Assembly: GCA_038276395.1 (NCBI GenBank)
Contig: JBBQAA010000027.1
Location: 1-26,413 of the forward strand
Reading direction: 5' to 3'
DNA length: 26,413 nt
Origin: JBBQAA01 sp038276395
GTDB lineage: Bacteria > Actinomycetota > Thermoleophilia > Solirubrobacterales > Solirubrobacteraceae
Shown here: piece by piece, positions 1 through 7,570 of the stretch
Layout of the letters: each line of letters starts with the position of its first letter
Numbering within the stretch: the stretch's first letter is position 1
The notes under the pieces: model-generated
What the model was told of the DNA's origin: nothing
Database searches by the model: none
The model's input: the letters and a program-made list of their open reading frames with translations, nothing else
Position numbers and translations under genes: made by a program

Positions 1-49
1 ACGTCACAATTCCAGCCATGGCCGGACCTCCTCAATCTCTCTGGGGTCA

Positions 50-68
50 GCCGGAGCCGTTCTCCGGC
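50..68. terminator. Hairpin, possible terminator of an upstream gene
   Basis: A 7-bp perfect inverted repeat (GCCGGAG at 50-56 and CTCCGGC at 62-68) encloses a 5-nt loop. There is no T tract, as is common in very GC-rich genomes. It lies in the 186-bp non-coding leader before dapF and could end a gene left of the window. Apart from this and the dapF promoter I see nothing else in 1-186. Confidence 0.3.
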
Positions 69-172
69 CAGACAAACCCCCGCGAGGAGCGTCCGGCCAA
101 CAACCCCGACAGTCAACCCCACGGGCCGACCACTACATAGGCTCTAGATGAGCGTCGGCCGGGGACGCGCCC

Positions 173-178
173 TAGCTT
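173..178 (+). promoter_or_regulatory. -10 hexamer of the dap operon (leaderless type)
   Basis: TAGCTT lies 8 nt before the GTG at 187, matching the TANNNT spacing seen before several other genes here. No Shine-Dalgarno sequence precedes the GTG. Alternative hexamers, TACATA at 134-139 and TAGGCT at 138-143, sit before an in-frame ATG at 148 and could serve a longer form. Confidence 0.45.
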
Positions 179-186
179 CTCTGCCC

Positions 187-1008
187 GTGGACTTCGAGAA
201 GTGGCAGGCCCTCGGCAACGACTACCTCATCGTCGAGGAGCGCGCGCTGCCCTGGCCGCTCACGCCCCCGCGCGTCCAGGCCCTGTGCGCGGATCGGACC
301 GGGGTCGGCGCCGACGGGATCCTGCTGCTCTCCCCGCCCGCGGAGCGCGGGTTCGTCGCCCGCCTGCGGATCTTCAACCCCGACGGCTCGGAGGCGGAGC
401 TCTCCGGCAACGGCGCGCGCGAGGCGGTGCTCTACCTGCGCCGGCGGGGCTGGGTCGAGGCCGACGTCTTCTCGATCGAGACGGCGGCCGGGGAGATCCG
501 GCCGCACATCACGGGCCCCGGCTCCTGCCGGGTCGACATGGGGCGCGCGCGTCTGGCGGGGGAGGGGGACGTCCGCTCCGTCGGCCGCGAGTGGCGCTAC
601 CGCCACGTGCGGATCGGCAACCCGCAGACCGCGATCCGCGTCGCCTCGGAGACCGAGCTCGCGAGCCTCGCCCTCGCCGCCGCCGGCCCCCCCGTCGAGA
701 CCGACCCGCGCTTTCCCGAGCGCACGAACGTCTCGTTCTGGACGATCACCGGGCCGGGGCGGATCCGCGCGCGCATCTGGGAGCGCGGCGTGGGGGAGAC
801 CCTCGCCTCGGGAACGGGGGCATGCGGGGCGGCGGTGGCCTACGTCGAGGGCGGCGGGGATTCGCCGGTGACCGTCGAGCTCGACGGCGGCACGCTCGAG
901 GCCGAGGTGGGGGAGGATCTCTCGGTCATCCTCTCGGGCACGGCGGCCCCCGTCTACGCCGGGACGCTCTCGGCCGAGGAGTCGGCGCGGATCGGGGCGC
1001 TCGCGTGA
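187..1008 (+). CDS. dapF: Diaminopimelate epimerase with Ser at both catalytic Cys positions
   Basis: DapF interconverts LL- and meso-diaminopimelate in the cytoplasm, for lysine and peptidoglycan. Seen here: LGND at residues 9-12, FNPDGSE followed by SGNGAR, GNP, TNV, and WERGVGETLASGTG near the C-terminus, the standard two-lobed DapF layout in 273 aa. I chose GTG 187 because it puts Asn at 11 and the first active-site position at 73, the numbering of the H. influenzae enzyme; an in-frame ATG at 148 would add 13 residues unlike the family. The oddity is that the general acid/base cysteines are replaced: Ser73 instead of Cys in the CGNG motif, and Ser208 instead of Cys in the ACGTG motif. The family assignment is firm; whether it has normal epimerase activity is open. 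The stop overlaps the dapE start (GTGA). Confidence 0.9.
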   Translation: MDFEKWQALGNDYLIVEERALPWPLTPPRVQALCADRTGVGADGILLLSPPAERGFVARLRIFNPDGSEAELSGNGAREAVLYLRRRGWVEADVFSIETAAGEIRPHITGPGSCRVDMGRARLAGEGDVRSVGREWRYRHVRIGNPQTAIRVASETELASLALAAAGPPVETDPRFPERTNVSFWTITGPGRIRARIWERGVGETLASGTGACGAAVAYVEGGGDSPVTVELDGGTLEAEVGEDLSVILSGTAAPVYAGTLSAEESARIGALA

Positions 1009-2048
1009 GCGGGGCGACCGGCGTCGCCGGCGCGCCCGACCTCGCCGCGCTCACGCTCGCGCTCGTCGACGTGCCCTCCGAGAGCCGGCGGGAGGCGGCT
1101 CTCTTCGCGCTCGTGCGCGAGCGGATGGAGCCGGCGGGGATCCCGTTCGCGCTCGACACCGGCTCGGCGCTCCTCTACGCCGCGCCCGAGGCCCGAGTCG
1201 TGCTCGCCGGGCACCTCGACACGGTCCCCGCCCAGGGGAACCTGCCGGGTCGCCGCGCCGGCGGCGTCGTCCACGGCCTTGGCGCCGCCGACATGAAGGG
1301 CGGCGTGGCGGTGATGCTCGCGCTGGCCGCCACGCGGCCCGACCTCGGCTACCTGTTCTTCGCCCGCGAGGAGCTGCCGGTGGCCGAGTCCGCGCTGCCC
1401 GAAGCGCTCGCGGGCTCGCCGCTGCTGCGCCGTGCCGAGCTCGCGATCATGCTCGAGCCCACCGACTGCGCGCTCGAGGTCGGCTGCCTCGGGAACGTCA
1501 TGGCCGAGCTCGCCTTCACCGGCGTGGCCGCCCACTCGGCGCGGCCCTGGCTTGGGGAGAACGCCGCCCACGCCGCCGTGCGCGGCCTGGCGGAGCTCGT
1601 GGCCGTCGAACCGCGCCGGGTCACGCAGGGCGGCGCCGAGTACGTCGAGGTGCTCTCGCTCGTCGGCCTGCGGAGCGGCGTCGCGCCGAACGTCATCCCG
1701 CCCGTGGCGGTGGCCGAGGTCAACTTCCGCTACGCGCCGGACCGGACGCCCGGCGAGGCCGAGGCGCGCCTCTGCGAGCTGACGGGCGGGGCGGGGGAGC
1801 TCCGGGTCCTCTCCAACGCCCCGCCCGCGCCCGCGCCCGAGGACAACCCGCACGTGGCCCGGCTGCTCGCCGCGGGCGCGGGCCCCGTGCGCGCCAAGCA
1901 GGCGTGGACGCCCGTGGCCGAGTTCGCCGCGGCCGGGATCCCCGCCGTCAACCTCGGGCCCGGCGACCCTGCCTACGCCCACCGCGCCGACGAGCAGGTG
2001 AGCGAGGCGGCGCTCACCCGCGCCCACGGCATCCTGTCGGGGTTATGA
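1005..2048 (+). CDS. dapE: Succinyl-diaminopimelate desuccinylase (M20 peptidase family)
   Basis: DapE removes succinate from N-succinyl-LL-DAP using a two-zinc centre. The 347-aa protein has the M20 metal ligands in order: H70 and D72 in AGHLDTVP, D96 in GAADMKGG, the REE pair at 121-123 (base and ligand), E151 in LEPTD, and a C-terminal His in YAHRADE. The dimerisation-domain motif TGVAAHSARP is present. Translation starts at GTG 1005, overlapping the dapF stop by four bases, so the two are probably translationally coupled. A longer open frame runs upstream but only mirrors dapF. Position between dapF and dapC supports DapE over another M20 amidohydrolase. Confidence 0.88.
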   Translation: MSGATGVAGAPDLAALTLALVDVPSESRREAALFALVRERMEPAGIPFALDTGSALLYAAPEARVVLAGHLDTVPAQGNLPGRRAGGVVHGLGAADMKGGVAVMLALAATRPDLGYLFFAREELPVAESALPEALAGSPLLRRAELAIMLEPTDCALEVGCLGNVMAELAFTGVAAHSARPWLGENAAHAAVRGLAELVAVEPRRVTQGGAEYVEVLSLVGLRSGVAPNVIPPVAVAEVNFRYAPDRTPGEAEARLCELTGGAGELRVLSNAPPAPAPEDNPHVARLLAAGAGPVRAKQAWTPVAEFAAAGIPAVNLGPGDPAYAHRADEQVSEAALTRAHGILSGL

Positions 2049-3193
2049 GCACGACCCTCGCCGACCTCCCGCCCCACGCGCTGGCCGCCTACCAGGCCGA
2101 CCGGGCGGCGGCCGAGCGGGAGCTGGGCGTCGACCCCGCGGCGGCCATCGACCTCGGCCTCGGCGACTCCAGCGAGCCCGTGGCGCCGCTCATCCGCGAC
2201 GCCCTGCGCGCCGCGGTCACCGAGACGACCCGCTACCCGCCGACCGCGGGGCTCTCCGAGCTCCGCGCGGCGATCGCGGGCTGGGCCGGGCGCCGCTTCG
2301 GCGCGCGCCTCGATGCCGAGACCGAGATCCAGCCCACGCAGGGCTCCAAGGAGGCGATCTTCTCCCTCGCCCAGGTCGTCCGCGCGCCGGGCAAGGACCT
2401 CGTCGCGGTCACGACGCCGGGCTACGCGGTGCCCGAGCGCGGCGCGCGGATCGCCGGCCTCGAGGTGCTGGAGCTGGCGCTCGAGGAGGACCACGGGTTC
2501 CTGCCCGACCTCGACGCGATCCCGCCCGAGGCGTGGGAGCGCCTGGCCGTCCTCTGGCTGAACTACCCGAACAACCCGACCGGGGCGGTGGCGCCCCGCG
2601 CGCTCTACGCCGAGCTCGCCGGGCGCGCGCGCCGTCACGGGTTCGTGCTCGCCTCCGACGAGGCCTACACCGAGCTGTGGTGGGCGGAGCCCCCCGCCTC
2701 CGTCCTCGAGCTTCCGGATCTGACGAACGTCCTCGCCTTCCACTCGCTCTCCAAGCGCTCGGGCCTCACGGGCTACCGCACGGGCTTTCTCGCTGGCGAC
2801 CCGGCGCTCATCGCGCCGATCCGCAAGTACCGCGCGATGGCGGGGCACGCCCCGACCGAGTTCGTGCAGCGGGCGGCGGTCGCGGCGTGGAGGGACGAGG
2901 CCCACGTGGAGGGGCGCCGCCGCGTCATCGGCGAGAAGCGCGCGGCGCTCCGGCGCTGCGGCCTGCACGTGGCGGGCTCGGCCGCCGGCCTCTTCCTGTG
3001 GGCGCAGGCGCCGGGCGGCGACGCCGAGCCCTTCGCCCGGGCGCTCCTCGCCCGCGGCGTAGCCGTCGTCCCCGGCCGCTACTTCGGCGCGGGGGCCGAG
3101 GAGTGGCTGCGGCTCGCGCCCGTCCCCGGCCTCGCCGCCTGCGAGCGCGCGGCGAGCATCATCGATGAGGAGCGGAGCACATGGAGGAGCTGA
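2045..3193 (+). CDS. dapC: Succinyldiaminopimelate transaminase (class I/II PLP aminotransferase)
   Basis: This PLP enzyme makes N-succinyl-LL-DAP from N-succinyl-2-amino-6-oxopimelate using glutamate. In 382 aa it shows the fold-type I signature: an AAIAGW-type helix, TQGSKEAIF around residue 100, NYPNNPTG at 173-180, SDEAYTE at 204-210 (the Asp contacts the PLP ring nitrogen), and SLSKRSG with the Schiff-base Lys237, followed by TGYRTGF. ATG 2045 overlaps the dapE stop in an ATGA tetranucleotide. The fold alone cannot separate DapC from other aminotransferases; placement between dapE and dapD, which form its substrate and use its product, makes the call. Confidence 0.85.
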   Translation: MSTTLADLPPHALAAYQADRAAAERELGVDPAAAIDLGLGDSSEPVAPLIRDALRAAVTETTRYPPTAGLSELRAAIAGWAGRRFGARLDAETEIQPTQGSKEAIFSLAQVVRAPGKDLVAVTTPGYAVPERGARIAGLEVLELALEEDHGFLPDLDAIPPEAWERLAVLWLNYPNNPTGAVAPRALYAELAGRARRHGFVLASDEAYTELWWAEPPASVLELPDLTNVLAFHSLSKRSGLTGYRTGFLAGDPALIAPIRKYRAMAGHAPTEFVQRAAVAAWRDEAHVEGRRRVIGEKRAALRRCGLHVAGSAAGLFLWAQAPGGDAEPFARALLARGVAVVPGRYFGAGAEEWLRLAPVPGLAACERAASIIDEERSTWRS

Positions 3194-3987
3194 GAGCGGA
3201 GATCGAGGCGCTGTGGGCCGACCCGCGCGACCTCGCGGGGCAGGCCCGGCACGTCGTGGCGGCGATCGACCTGCTCGACCGCGGCGAGCTGCGCGTGGCC
3301 GAGCCGGCCGGGGACGGCTGGCGCGTGAACGAGTGGGTCAAGCAGGCGATCCTCCTCTACTTCCGCCTGCGGCCGATGCGGGCGATGGAGGCCGGGCCGT
3401 TCCACTACCGCGACAAGGTCGAGCCCAAGGCCGCCTATCCGGACGGCGTCCGCGTCGTACCGCCCGCCGTCGCCCGCCACGGGTCCTATGTGGCCCCGGG
3501 GGTGGTGCTCATGCCAAGCTACGTCAACATCGGCGCGCGCGTCGAGGCGGGCACCATGGTCGACACATGGGCCACCGTCGGCTCGTGCGCGCAGATCGGC
3601 CGCGACGTCCACCTGAGCGGCGGCGTCGGGATCGGCGGCGTGCTCGAACCGCTGCAGGCCGCGCCCGTCGTCGTCGAGGACGGCGCCTTCCTCGGCTCGC
3701 GGGCGATCGTCGTCGAGGGCGTGCGCGTCGGTCGCGAGGCGGTGCTCGGCGCCAACGTCGTCGTCACCGCCTCGACGCCGGTGATCGACGTGCGGGGCGA
3801 GGAGCCCGTCGAGACCCGCGGCTCGATCCCGCCGCGCGCGGTGGTCGTGCCCGGCACGCGGACGAAGGAGTTCCCCGCCGGGAGCTACGGCCTGCCCGCC
3901 GCGCTCATCATCGGGACGCGCTCAGAGGCGACCGACCGGAAGGTCTCGCTGAACGTCGCGCTGCGCGAGTACGGGGTGGCCGCGTAA
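3181..3987 (+). CDS. dapD: Tetrahydrodipicolinate N-succinyltransferase
   Basis: DapD transfers succinyl from succinyl-CoA to tetrahydrodipicolinate, the committed step of the succinylase branch. The 268-aa protein has an N-terminal helical part ending in VNEWVKQAILLYFRLR, then a left-handed beta-helix of hexapeptide repeats. Its MVDTWATVGSCAQIG and GGVGIGGVLEPLQ stretches closely match the E. coli-type enzyme (about 274 aa) rather than the longer, divergent mycobacterial DapD. It overlaps dapC by 13 bp and has a GGAG-rich ribosome-binding site inside dapC, so it closes the dapFECD unit. dapA, dapB and lysA are not in the window. Confidence 0.92.
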   Translation: MEELRAEIEALWADPRDLAGQARHVVAAIDLLDRGELRVAEPAGDGWRVNEWVKQAILLYFRLRPMRAMEAGPFHYRDKVEPKAAYPDGVRVVPPAVARHGSYVAPGVVLMPSYVNIGARVEAGTMVDTWATVGSCAQIGRDVHLSGGVGIGGVLEPLQAAPVVVEDGAFLGSRAIVVEGVRVGREAVLGANVVVTASTPVIDVRGEEPVETRGSIPPRAVVVPGTRTKEFPAGSYGLPAALIIGTRSEATDRKVSLNVALREYGVAA

Positions 3988-4019
3988 GCGGCGCCGGAGG
4001 CCCGCACGGCGCCTCCTGG

Positions 4020-5708
4020 CTACTCCTCGCGGTCGAGCCGGCGCTCGGCCCACGCCTCGAGCCGGGCCTCCTGGGCCGGGTGGCCGCACGCGCGCTCGAT
4101 CCGGGCCACGCAGCGGCGACCGTCGAGCTCGAGCGTGGCGATCTGGTTGTCGAACGAAGGGCCGTCGACCTCGCTCCACGTCAGCGGCGCCGTGAACGCG
4201 CCCGCCGCCTCGGCCAGGCGCCGGATGAGGCCCGCCACCGGCCGCGTGCGCAGGAGCCACTCCTGCTTCTCCTCCTTCTCGTTGAGCGGATTGCGGATGG
4301 GCGAGCAGGTCGCCTGCCAGACCGCGCTCTGGACGCCCGCCGAGACGGGGTAGCGGCCGGCCGCGAGGTAGGCGTGGTGGACGTCGCCCGACAGGACGGT
4401 GATGGTGGCGGGCGGGGTACCCCGCTCGCCGGCGCCCACGGCGCGCACGAGCTCGGCCAGCTCGAGGAACGAGCGCCCGAACGCCGGCCAGTGCTCGAGG
4501 TCGTAGGCCTGGCGCATCCGCTCGCCCACGAGGCGACCGAAGAGCGCGCCCCACGCGCCCTCGGCGACGGCCTCGTTCCAGCGCTGGGCGTCGTGGATGG
4601 CCGGCGCGAGCAGCCAGGGCAGCGAGGTACCGAGCAGGAGATGATCGACGTCGCCGGTGGCCGCCGCCTCGATCCACTCCCACTCCTCGCGGCTCGTCAT
4701 GCGCCGGTCCTCCGGGTCGAGCTGGCGCCCGCCCCGCGAGTCCATGACCACGAGCCGCGTGCGGCCGAGGTCGCGGCGGTAGCTCCAGCGTCGGCCGCGG
4801 TGCTCGGCGTCGCAGGCGCGGCCGAAGGCCTCGAAGCGCGGCCACAGGTCCGCGTCCCCCGCCGGGCGCTCGGCGCCGCCGGTGAAGTCCCACACCTCGT
4901 CGGCGCGGAGCTCTTCGGGCGAGAGGTTCCCCGCGTGCTGGTAGATCCAGTAGGAGGTGACGGCGGCGGCGATCTTCGCCGGCCACCACGCGGCCTCGCG
5001 CTGCTCGACCATCCACGCGTGGGAGGTGTTCCAGTCGTCGAGGACGTCGTGGTCGTCCCAGATCATGACGCTCGGCACGGTCGAGTGAAACCACCGGACG
5101 ACGGGGTCTGACCACGCGTCGCGGTAGAGCATCGTGTACTCCTCGAAATGCACGGCCTGGTCGGGCGGACCCGTCTCCCCGCCCTTGCGGCGCAGGTCGA
5201 TCTCCGCCTGCATCAGGGGGGAGAGCTCGTCGGCGTAGACCTGGTCGCCGCAGAGGAAGATGAGGTCCGGCCACTCCGCGGGGTCGGCGTCCCGCATCCG
5301 CCGCGCGTAGGCCTCCAGTGCGTCGCGCTCGAAGGACCACTCGCCGGAGTCGGCGGCGTTCGTGAACGGCGGCTCGTGGGGCACGGCGACGCGGCAGGAG
5401 CCGAAGAGAAGCTTCACGGGCCGGTTCTCGCCGAGGGTGCGGATCCGCGGCGGCGGCAGCTCGTAGTCGGGCGGGGGCCAGGCGGTCTCGTCGTCGAGGG
5501 CGACCGTGTAGGGCGTTGTCGTGTCCGGCACGAGGCCCTCGAGGACGACGAGCGCGTAGTGGTGCCCCTGCACGTGGAAGGTCGGCGCGCGGCCGACGAC
5601 CTCCCCGGCCCGCACCGAGACCGTGCACGGGCCGTCGGTCTCCACCCACACCGTGGCCTCGCGCTCGCCCACGAAGCGCAGGTGCGGGCCAAGGATGATC
5701 ACCGTCAC
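4020..5708 (-). CDS. PhoD-like phosphatase/phosphodiesterase, apparently cytoplasmic
   Basis: This is a metallophosphatase of the alkaline phosphatase D group, expected to cleave phosphomonoesters or diesters at an Fe/Ca-type centre. In 562 aa (from GTG 5708) I see an N-terminal beta-rich domain (about residues 1-95), then FGSC at 102-105, GDQVYAD at 154-160, WDDHD at 217-221, a VMDSRGGRQLD segment, and GDVHHAY near the C-terminus, all metal-site motifs of the family. Unlike secreted PhoD proteins there is no Tat signal or transmembrane segment. The start is uncertain: in-frame GTGs also exist at 5702 and 5732, and none has a good ribosome-binding site. It is divergent from the phosphotriesterase-like gene, with 75 bp between starts. 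Confidence 0.85.
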   Translation of the reverse strand: MTVIILGPHLRFVGEREATVWVETDGPCTVSVRAGEVVGRAPTFHVQGHHYALVVLEGLVPDTTTPYTVALDDETAWPPPDYELPPPRIRTLGENRPVKLLFGSCRVAVPHEPPFTNAADSGEWSFERDALEAYARRMRDADPAEWPDLIFLCGDQVYADELSPLMQAEIDLRRKGGETGPPDQAVHFEEYTMLYRDAWSDPVVRWFHSTVPSVMIWDDHDVLDDWNTSHAWMVEQREAAWWPAKIAAAVTSYWIYQHAGNLSPEELRADEVWDFTGGAERPAGDADLWPRFEAFGRACDAEHRGRRWSYRRDLGRTRLVVMDSRGGRQLDPEDRRMTSREEWEWIEAAATGDVDHLLLGTSLPWLLAPAIHDAQRWNEAVAEGAWGALFGRLVGERMRQAYDLEHWPAFGRSFLELAELVRAVGAGERGTPPATITVLSGDVHHAYLAAGRYPVSAGVQSAVWQATCSPIRNPLNEKEEKQEWLLRTRPVAGLIRRLAEAAGAFTAPLTWSEVDGPSFDNQIATLELDGRRCVARIERACGHPAQEARLEAWAERRLDREE

Positions 5709-5783
5709 GCCGTATTCGTACCCGAAGCGCACCGAATCAGGCGCGGCGCCTCCTGCGGCGCGCCGGCGTGTCACGATCCGGCG

Positions 5784-6767
5784 ATGGCCAACGTCAACGT
5801 CATCGGCGGCGCGATCGACACGGCGGAGCTCGGCACGACGCTCATGCACGAGCACGTCTTCGTCCTCACGCCGGAGATCCAGAGCACCTACCCCGGCTTC
5901 GCGGGCTGGGACCCCGAGCGCGGGGTGGCGGAAGCGCGGGAGCAGCTCCGGGCGCTCAAGGAGCTCGGGGTGGACACGATCGTCGACCTCACGGTCGTCG
6001 GTACCGGGCGCGACATCCCGCTCATCGCCCGCGCGGTCGAGGGCACGGGCCTGAACGTCGTCGTCGCCACAGGGATCTACACCTACAACGACGTCCCCAA
6101 GCCGTGGCACTTCCGCGGGCCGGGAACCGTCCTCGGGGGCGAGGACGACCTCATGGTCTCCCTGTTCGTCAAGGACATCGAGGAGGGGATCCAGGGCACG
6201 GGCATCCGCGCTGGGATCCTCAAGTGCGCGGTCGACGAGCCCGGGATGACGCCGGGGGTCGAGCGCGTCATGCGGGCGGTGGCCACGGCGCACCGGCGGA
6301 CGGGCGTGCCGATCTCCACCCACACCCACGCGGCGACCGAGCGCGGGCTCGAGCAGCAGGCGCTCCTGCGCGAGGAGGGCGTCGACCTCTCGCGGGTCGT
6401 CATCGGCCACTGCGGGGACACGACCGACTGCGAGTACCTGGAGAAGCTCGTCGCCGCCGGGTCGTTCATCGGGATGGACCGCTTCGGGATCGACATCGAG
6501 GTGAGCTTCGAGGAGCGCGTGGACACCGTGGCCGAGATGTGCCGGCGCGGGCACGCGGGCGCGATGGTCCTCTCCCACGACGCCGCCGTGTTCATCGACT
6601 GGCTGCCGCCCGGGGCGATTCCCGCCGCGCTGCCCAACTGGCACTACCACCACATCCACGACGACGTCCTGCCCGCGCTGCGCGAGCGCGGCGTGAGCGA
6701 GGAGGACCTCGACCGGATGCTCGTGCAGAACCCCCGCGCGGTGTTCGAGCGCACGGGCGGGTACTGA
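5784..6767 (+). CDS. Phosphotriesterase-family metal-dependent hydrolase
   Basis: This belongs to the amidohydrolase superfamily, phosphotriesterase-related branch, whose members hydrolyse lactones, phosphotriesters or other esters. The 327-aa protein carries the full binuclear metal set: H22 and H24 (MHEH), Lys147 (GILKC, the carbamylated bridging lysine), H180 (STHTH), H209 (IGHCGD) and D266 (LSHDAA). The substrate cannot be read from sequence; many relatives are lactonases. ATG 5784 begins ten residues before the conserved beta strand. A gene for an NmrA-like protein follows 7 bp after the stop, so the two are probably co-transcribed. Confidence 0.85.
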   Translation: MANVNVIGGAIDTAELGTTLMHEHVFVLTPEIQSTYPGFAGWDPERGVAEAREQLRALKELGVDTIVDLTVVGTGRDIPLIARAVEGTGLNVVVATGIYTYNDVPKPWHFRGPGTVLGGEDDLMVSLFVKDIEEGIQGTGIRAGILKCAVDEPGMTPGVERVMRAVATAHRRTGVPISTHTHAATERGLEQQALLREEGVDLSRVVIGHCGDTTDCEYLEKLVAAGSFIGMDRFGIDIEVSFEERVDTVAEMCRRGHAGAMVLSHDAAVFIDWLPPGAIPAALPNWHYHHIHDDVLPALRERGVSEEDLDRMLVQNPRAVFERTGGY

Positions 6768-6774
6768 AAGCTCC

Positions 6775-7527
6775 ATGCGCGTCGCGGTCCTCGGCGGGAC
6801 GGGCATGCTCGGCTCCCGGGTCGTCGCCGCGTTGACCGGCGCCGGGCACGAGCCCGTGGTCCTCAGCCGCCGGGCGCGAGGCGGAGAGGCGGAGCACCGG
6901 GTGGTCGACCTCGCCACCGGGGCCGGGCTCGACGACGGGCTGGCCGGGACCGGCGCGGTCGTCAACGCCGCCAACGACCGGCGGCAGGCTCGCGCCGTGC
7001 TCGCCGGGGGCAGCGAGCGGCTCGTCGCCGCCGCGCGGACGGCCGGGGTGGGGCACCTGCTGTCGGTCTCCATCGTCGGCTGTGACCGCGTGCCGATCCG
7101 CTACTACCGCACGAAGGTCACCCAGGAGGAGGCGGTCGAGGCCGGTGAGGTGCCGTGGACGATCCTCCGTGCGACGCAGTTTCCGCAGCTCCTCGACGAG
7201 GCGTTTCGCCGCGCCGCGCGTTCGCGCCTGCGCCCACGCGGGCAGATGCGCTTTCAACCCGTCGACCCGGCGGCGGTGGCCGCGCGGATCGTCGCGCTCC
7301 TCGAGGCCGGCCCGGGGGGTATGGCGCCCGAGATCGCCGGGCCGCGGGTCGAGACCCTGACCCCGCTCGGGGAGCAGTGGCGGGCGGCGCGGGGCAAGCG
7401 CTTCCTGCTCCCGCTTCCGGTCCCCGCGCTGGGCGCCGCGGGGCGGGCGCTCGCCGCCGGCGCGCTCACCGCGCCCGAGGCCGCGGGGGAGGGCCCGACG
7501 TGGGCGGAGTGGCTTGACGCGACGTGA
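6775..7527 (+). CDS. NAD(P)-binding NmrA-like atypical SDR protein
   Basis: A 250-aa Rossmann-fold protein with an N-terminal dinucleotide-binding motif GGTGMLGSRV (residues 7-16) and a basic SRRARGG after the second strand, suggesting NADP(H). The central HLLSVSIVGCDR and YYRTKVTQEE stretch is typical of the NmrA/atypical short-chain group: the YxxxK lysine is kept but the catalytic serine/tyrosine context is weak. Such proteins act as redox sensors or reductases; I cannot choose. ATG 6775 is 7 bp after the phosphotriesterase-like gene with GAAAG just upstream, so it is likely the second gene of that operon. Confidence 0.75.
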   Translation: MRVAVLGGTGMLGSRVVAALTGAGHEPVVLSRRARGGEAEHRVVDLATGAGLDDGLAGTGAVVNAANDRRQARAVLAGGSERLVAAARTAGVGHLLSVSIVGCDRVPIRYYRTKVTQEEAVEAGEVPWTILRATQFPQLLDEAFRRAARSRLRPRGQMRFQPVDPAAVAARIVALLEAGPGGMAPEIAGPRVETLTPLGEQWRAARGKRFLLPLPVPALGAAGRALAAGALTAPEAAGEGPTWAEWLDAT

Positions 7528-7555
7528 GCCGCATCACGGCGCGCACGGCCGGTCC

Positions 7556-7561
7556 TAGACT
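7556..7561 (+). promoter_or_regulatory. -10 hexamer of hflX (leaderless type)
   Basis: TAGACT ends 9 nt before the TTG start of hflX. Its first three bases are an in-frame TAG stop, so the protein cannot begin further upstream. There is no Shine-Dalgarno sequence in the gap. Confidence 0.5.
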
Positions 7562-7570
7562 TCTCCGTAC

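Noticed and set aside
148..186. ATG 148 as dapF start
   Set aside because: It adds 13 residues outside the family's normal N-terminus; GTG 187 gives exact agreement with H. influenzae numbering (Asn11, position 73) and has its own hexamer. Not fully excluded.
3165..5111. Very long plus-strand open frame over dapD and the PhoD-like gene
   Set aside because: Arginine/alanine-rich translation typical of an antisense shadow in GC-rich DNA; it crosses two well-supported genes and has no family-like motif.
5709..7073. N-terminal extension of the PhoD-like frame on the minus strand
   Set aside because: The extension mirrors the phosphotriesterase and NmrA-like genes on the plus strand; PhoD-like homology begins only at the VTVIILGPHLRF segment.
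7514..7519. TTGACG as a -35 element for hflX
   Set aside because: It is 36 bp from the TAGACT hexamer, about twice the usual spacing.
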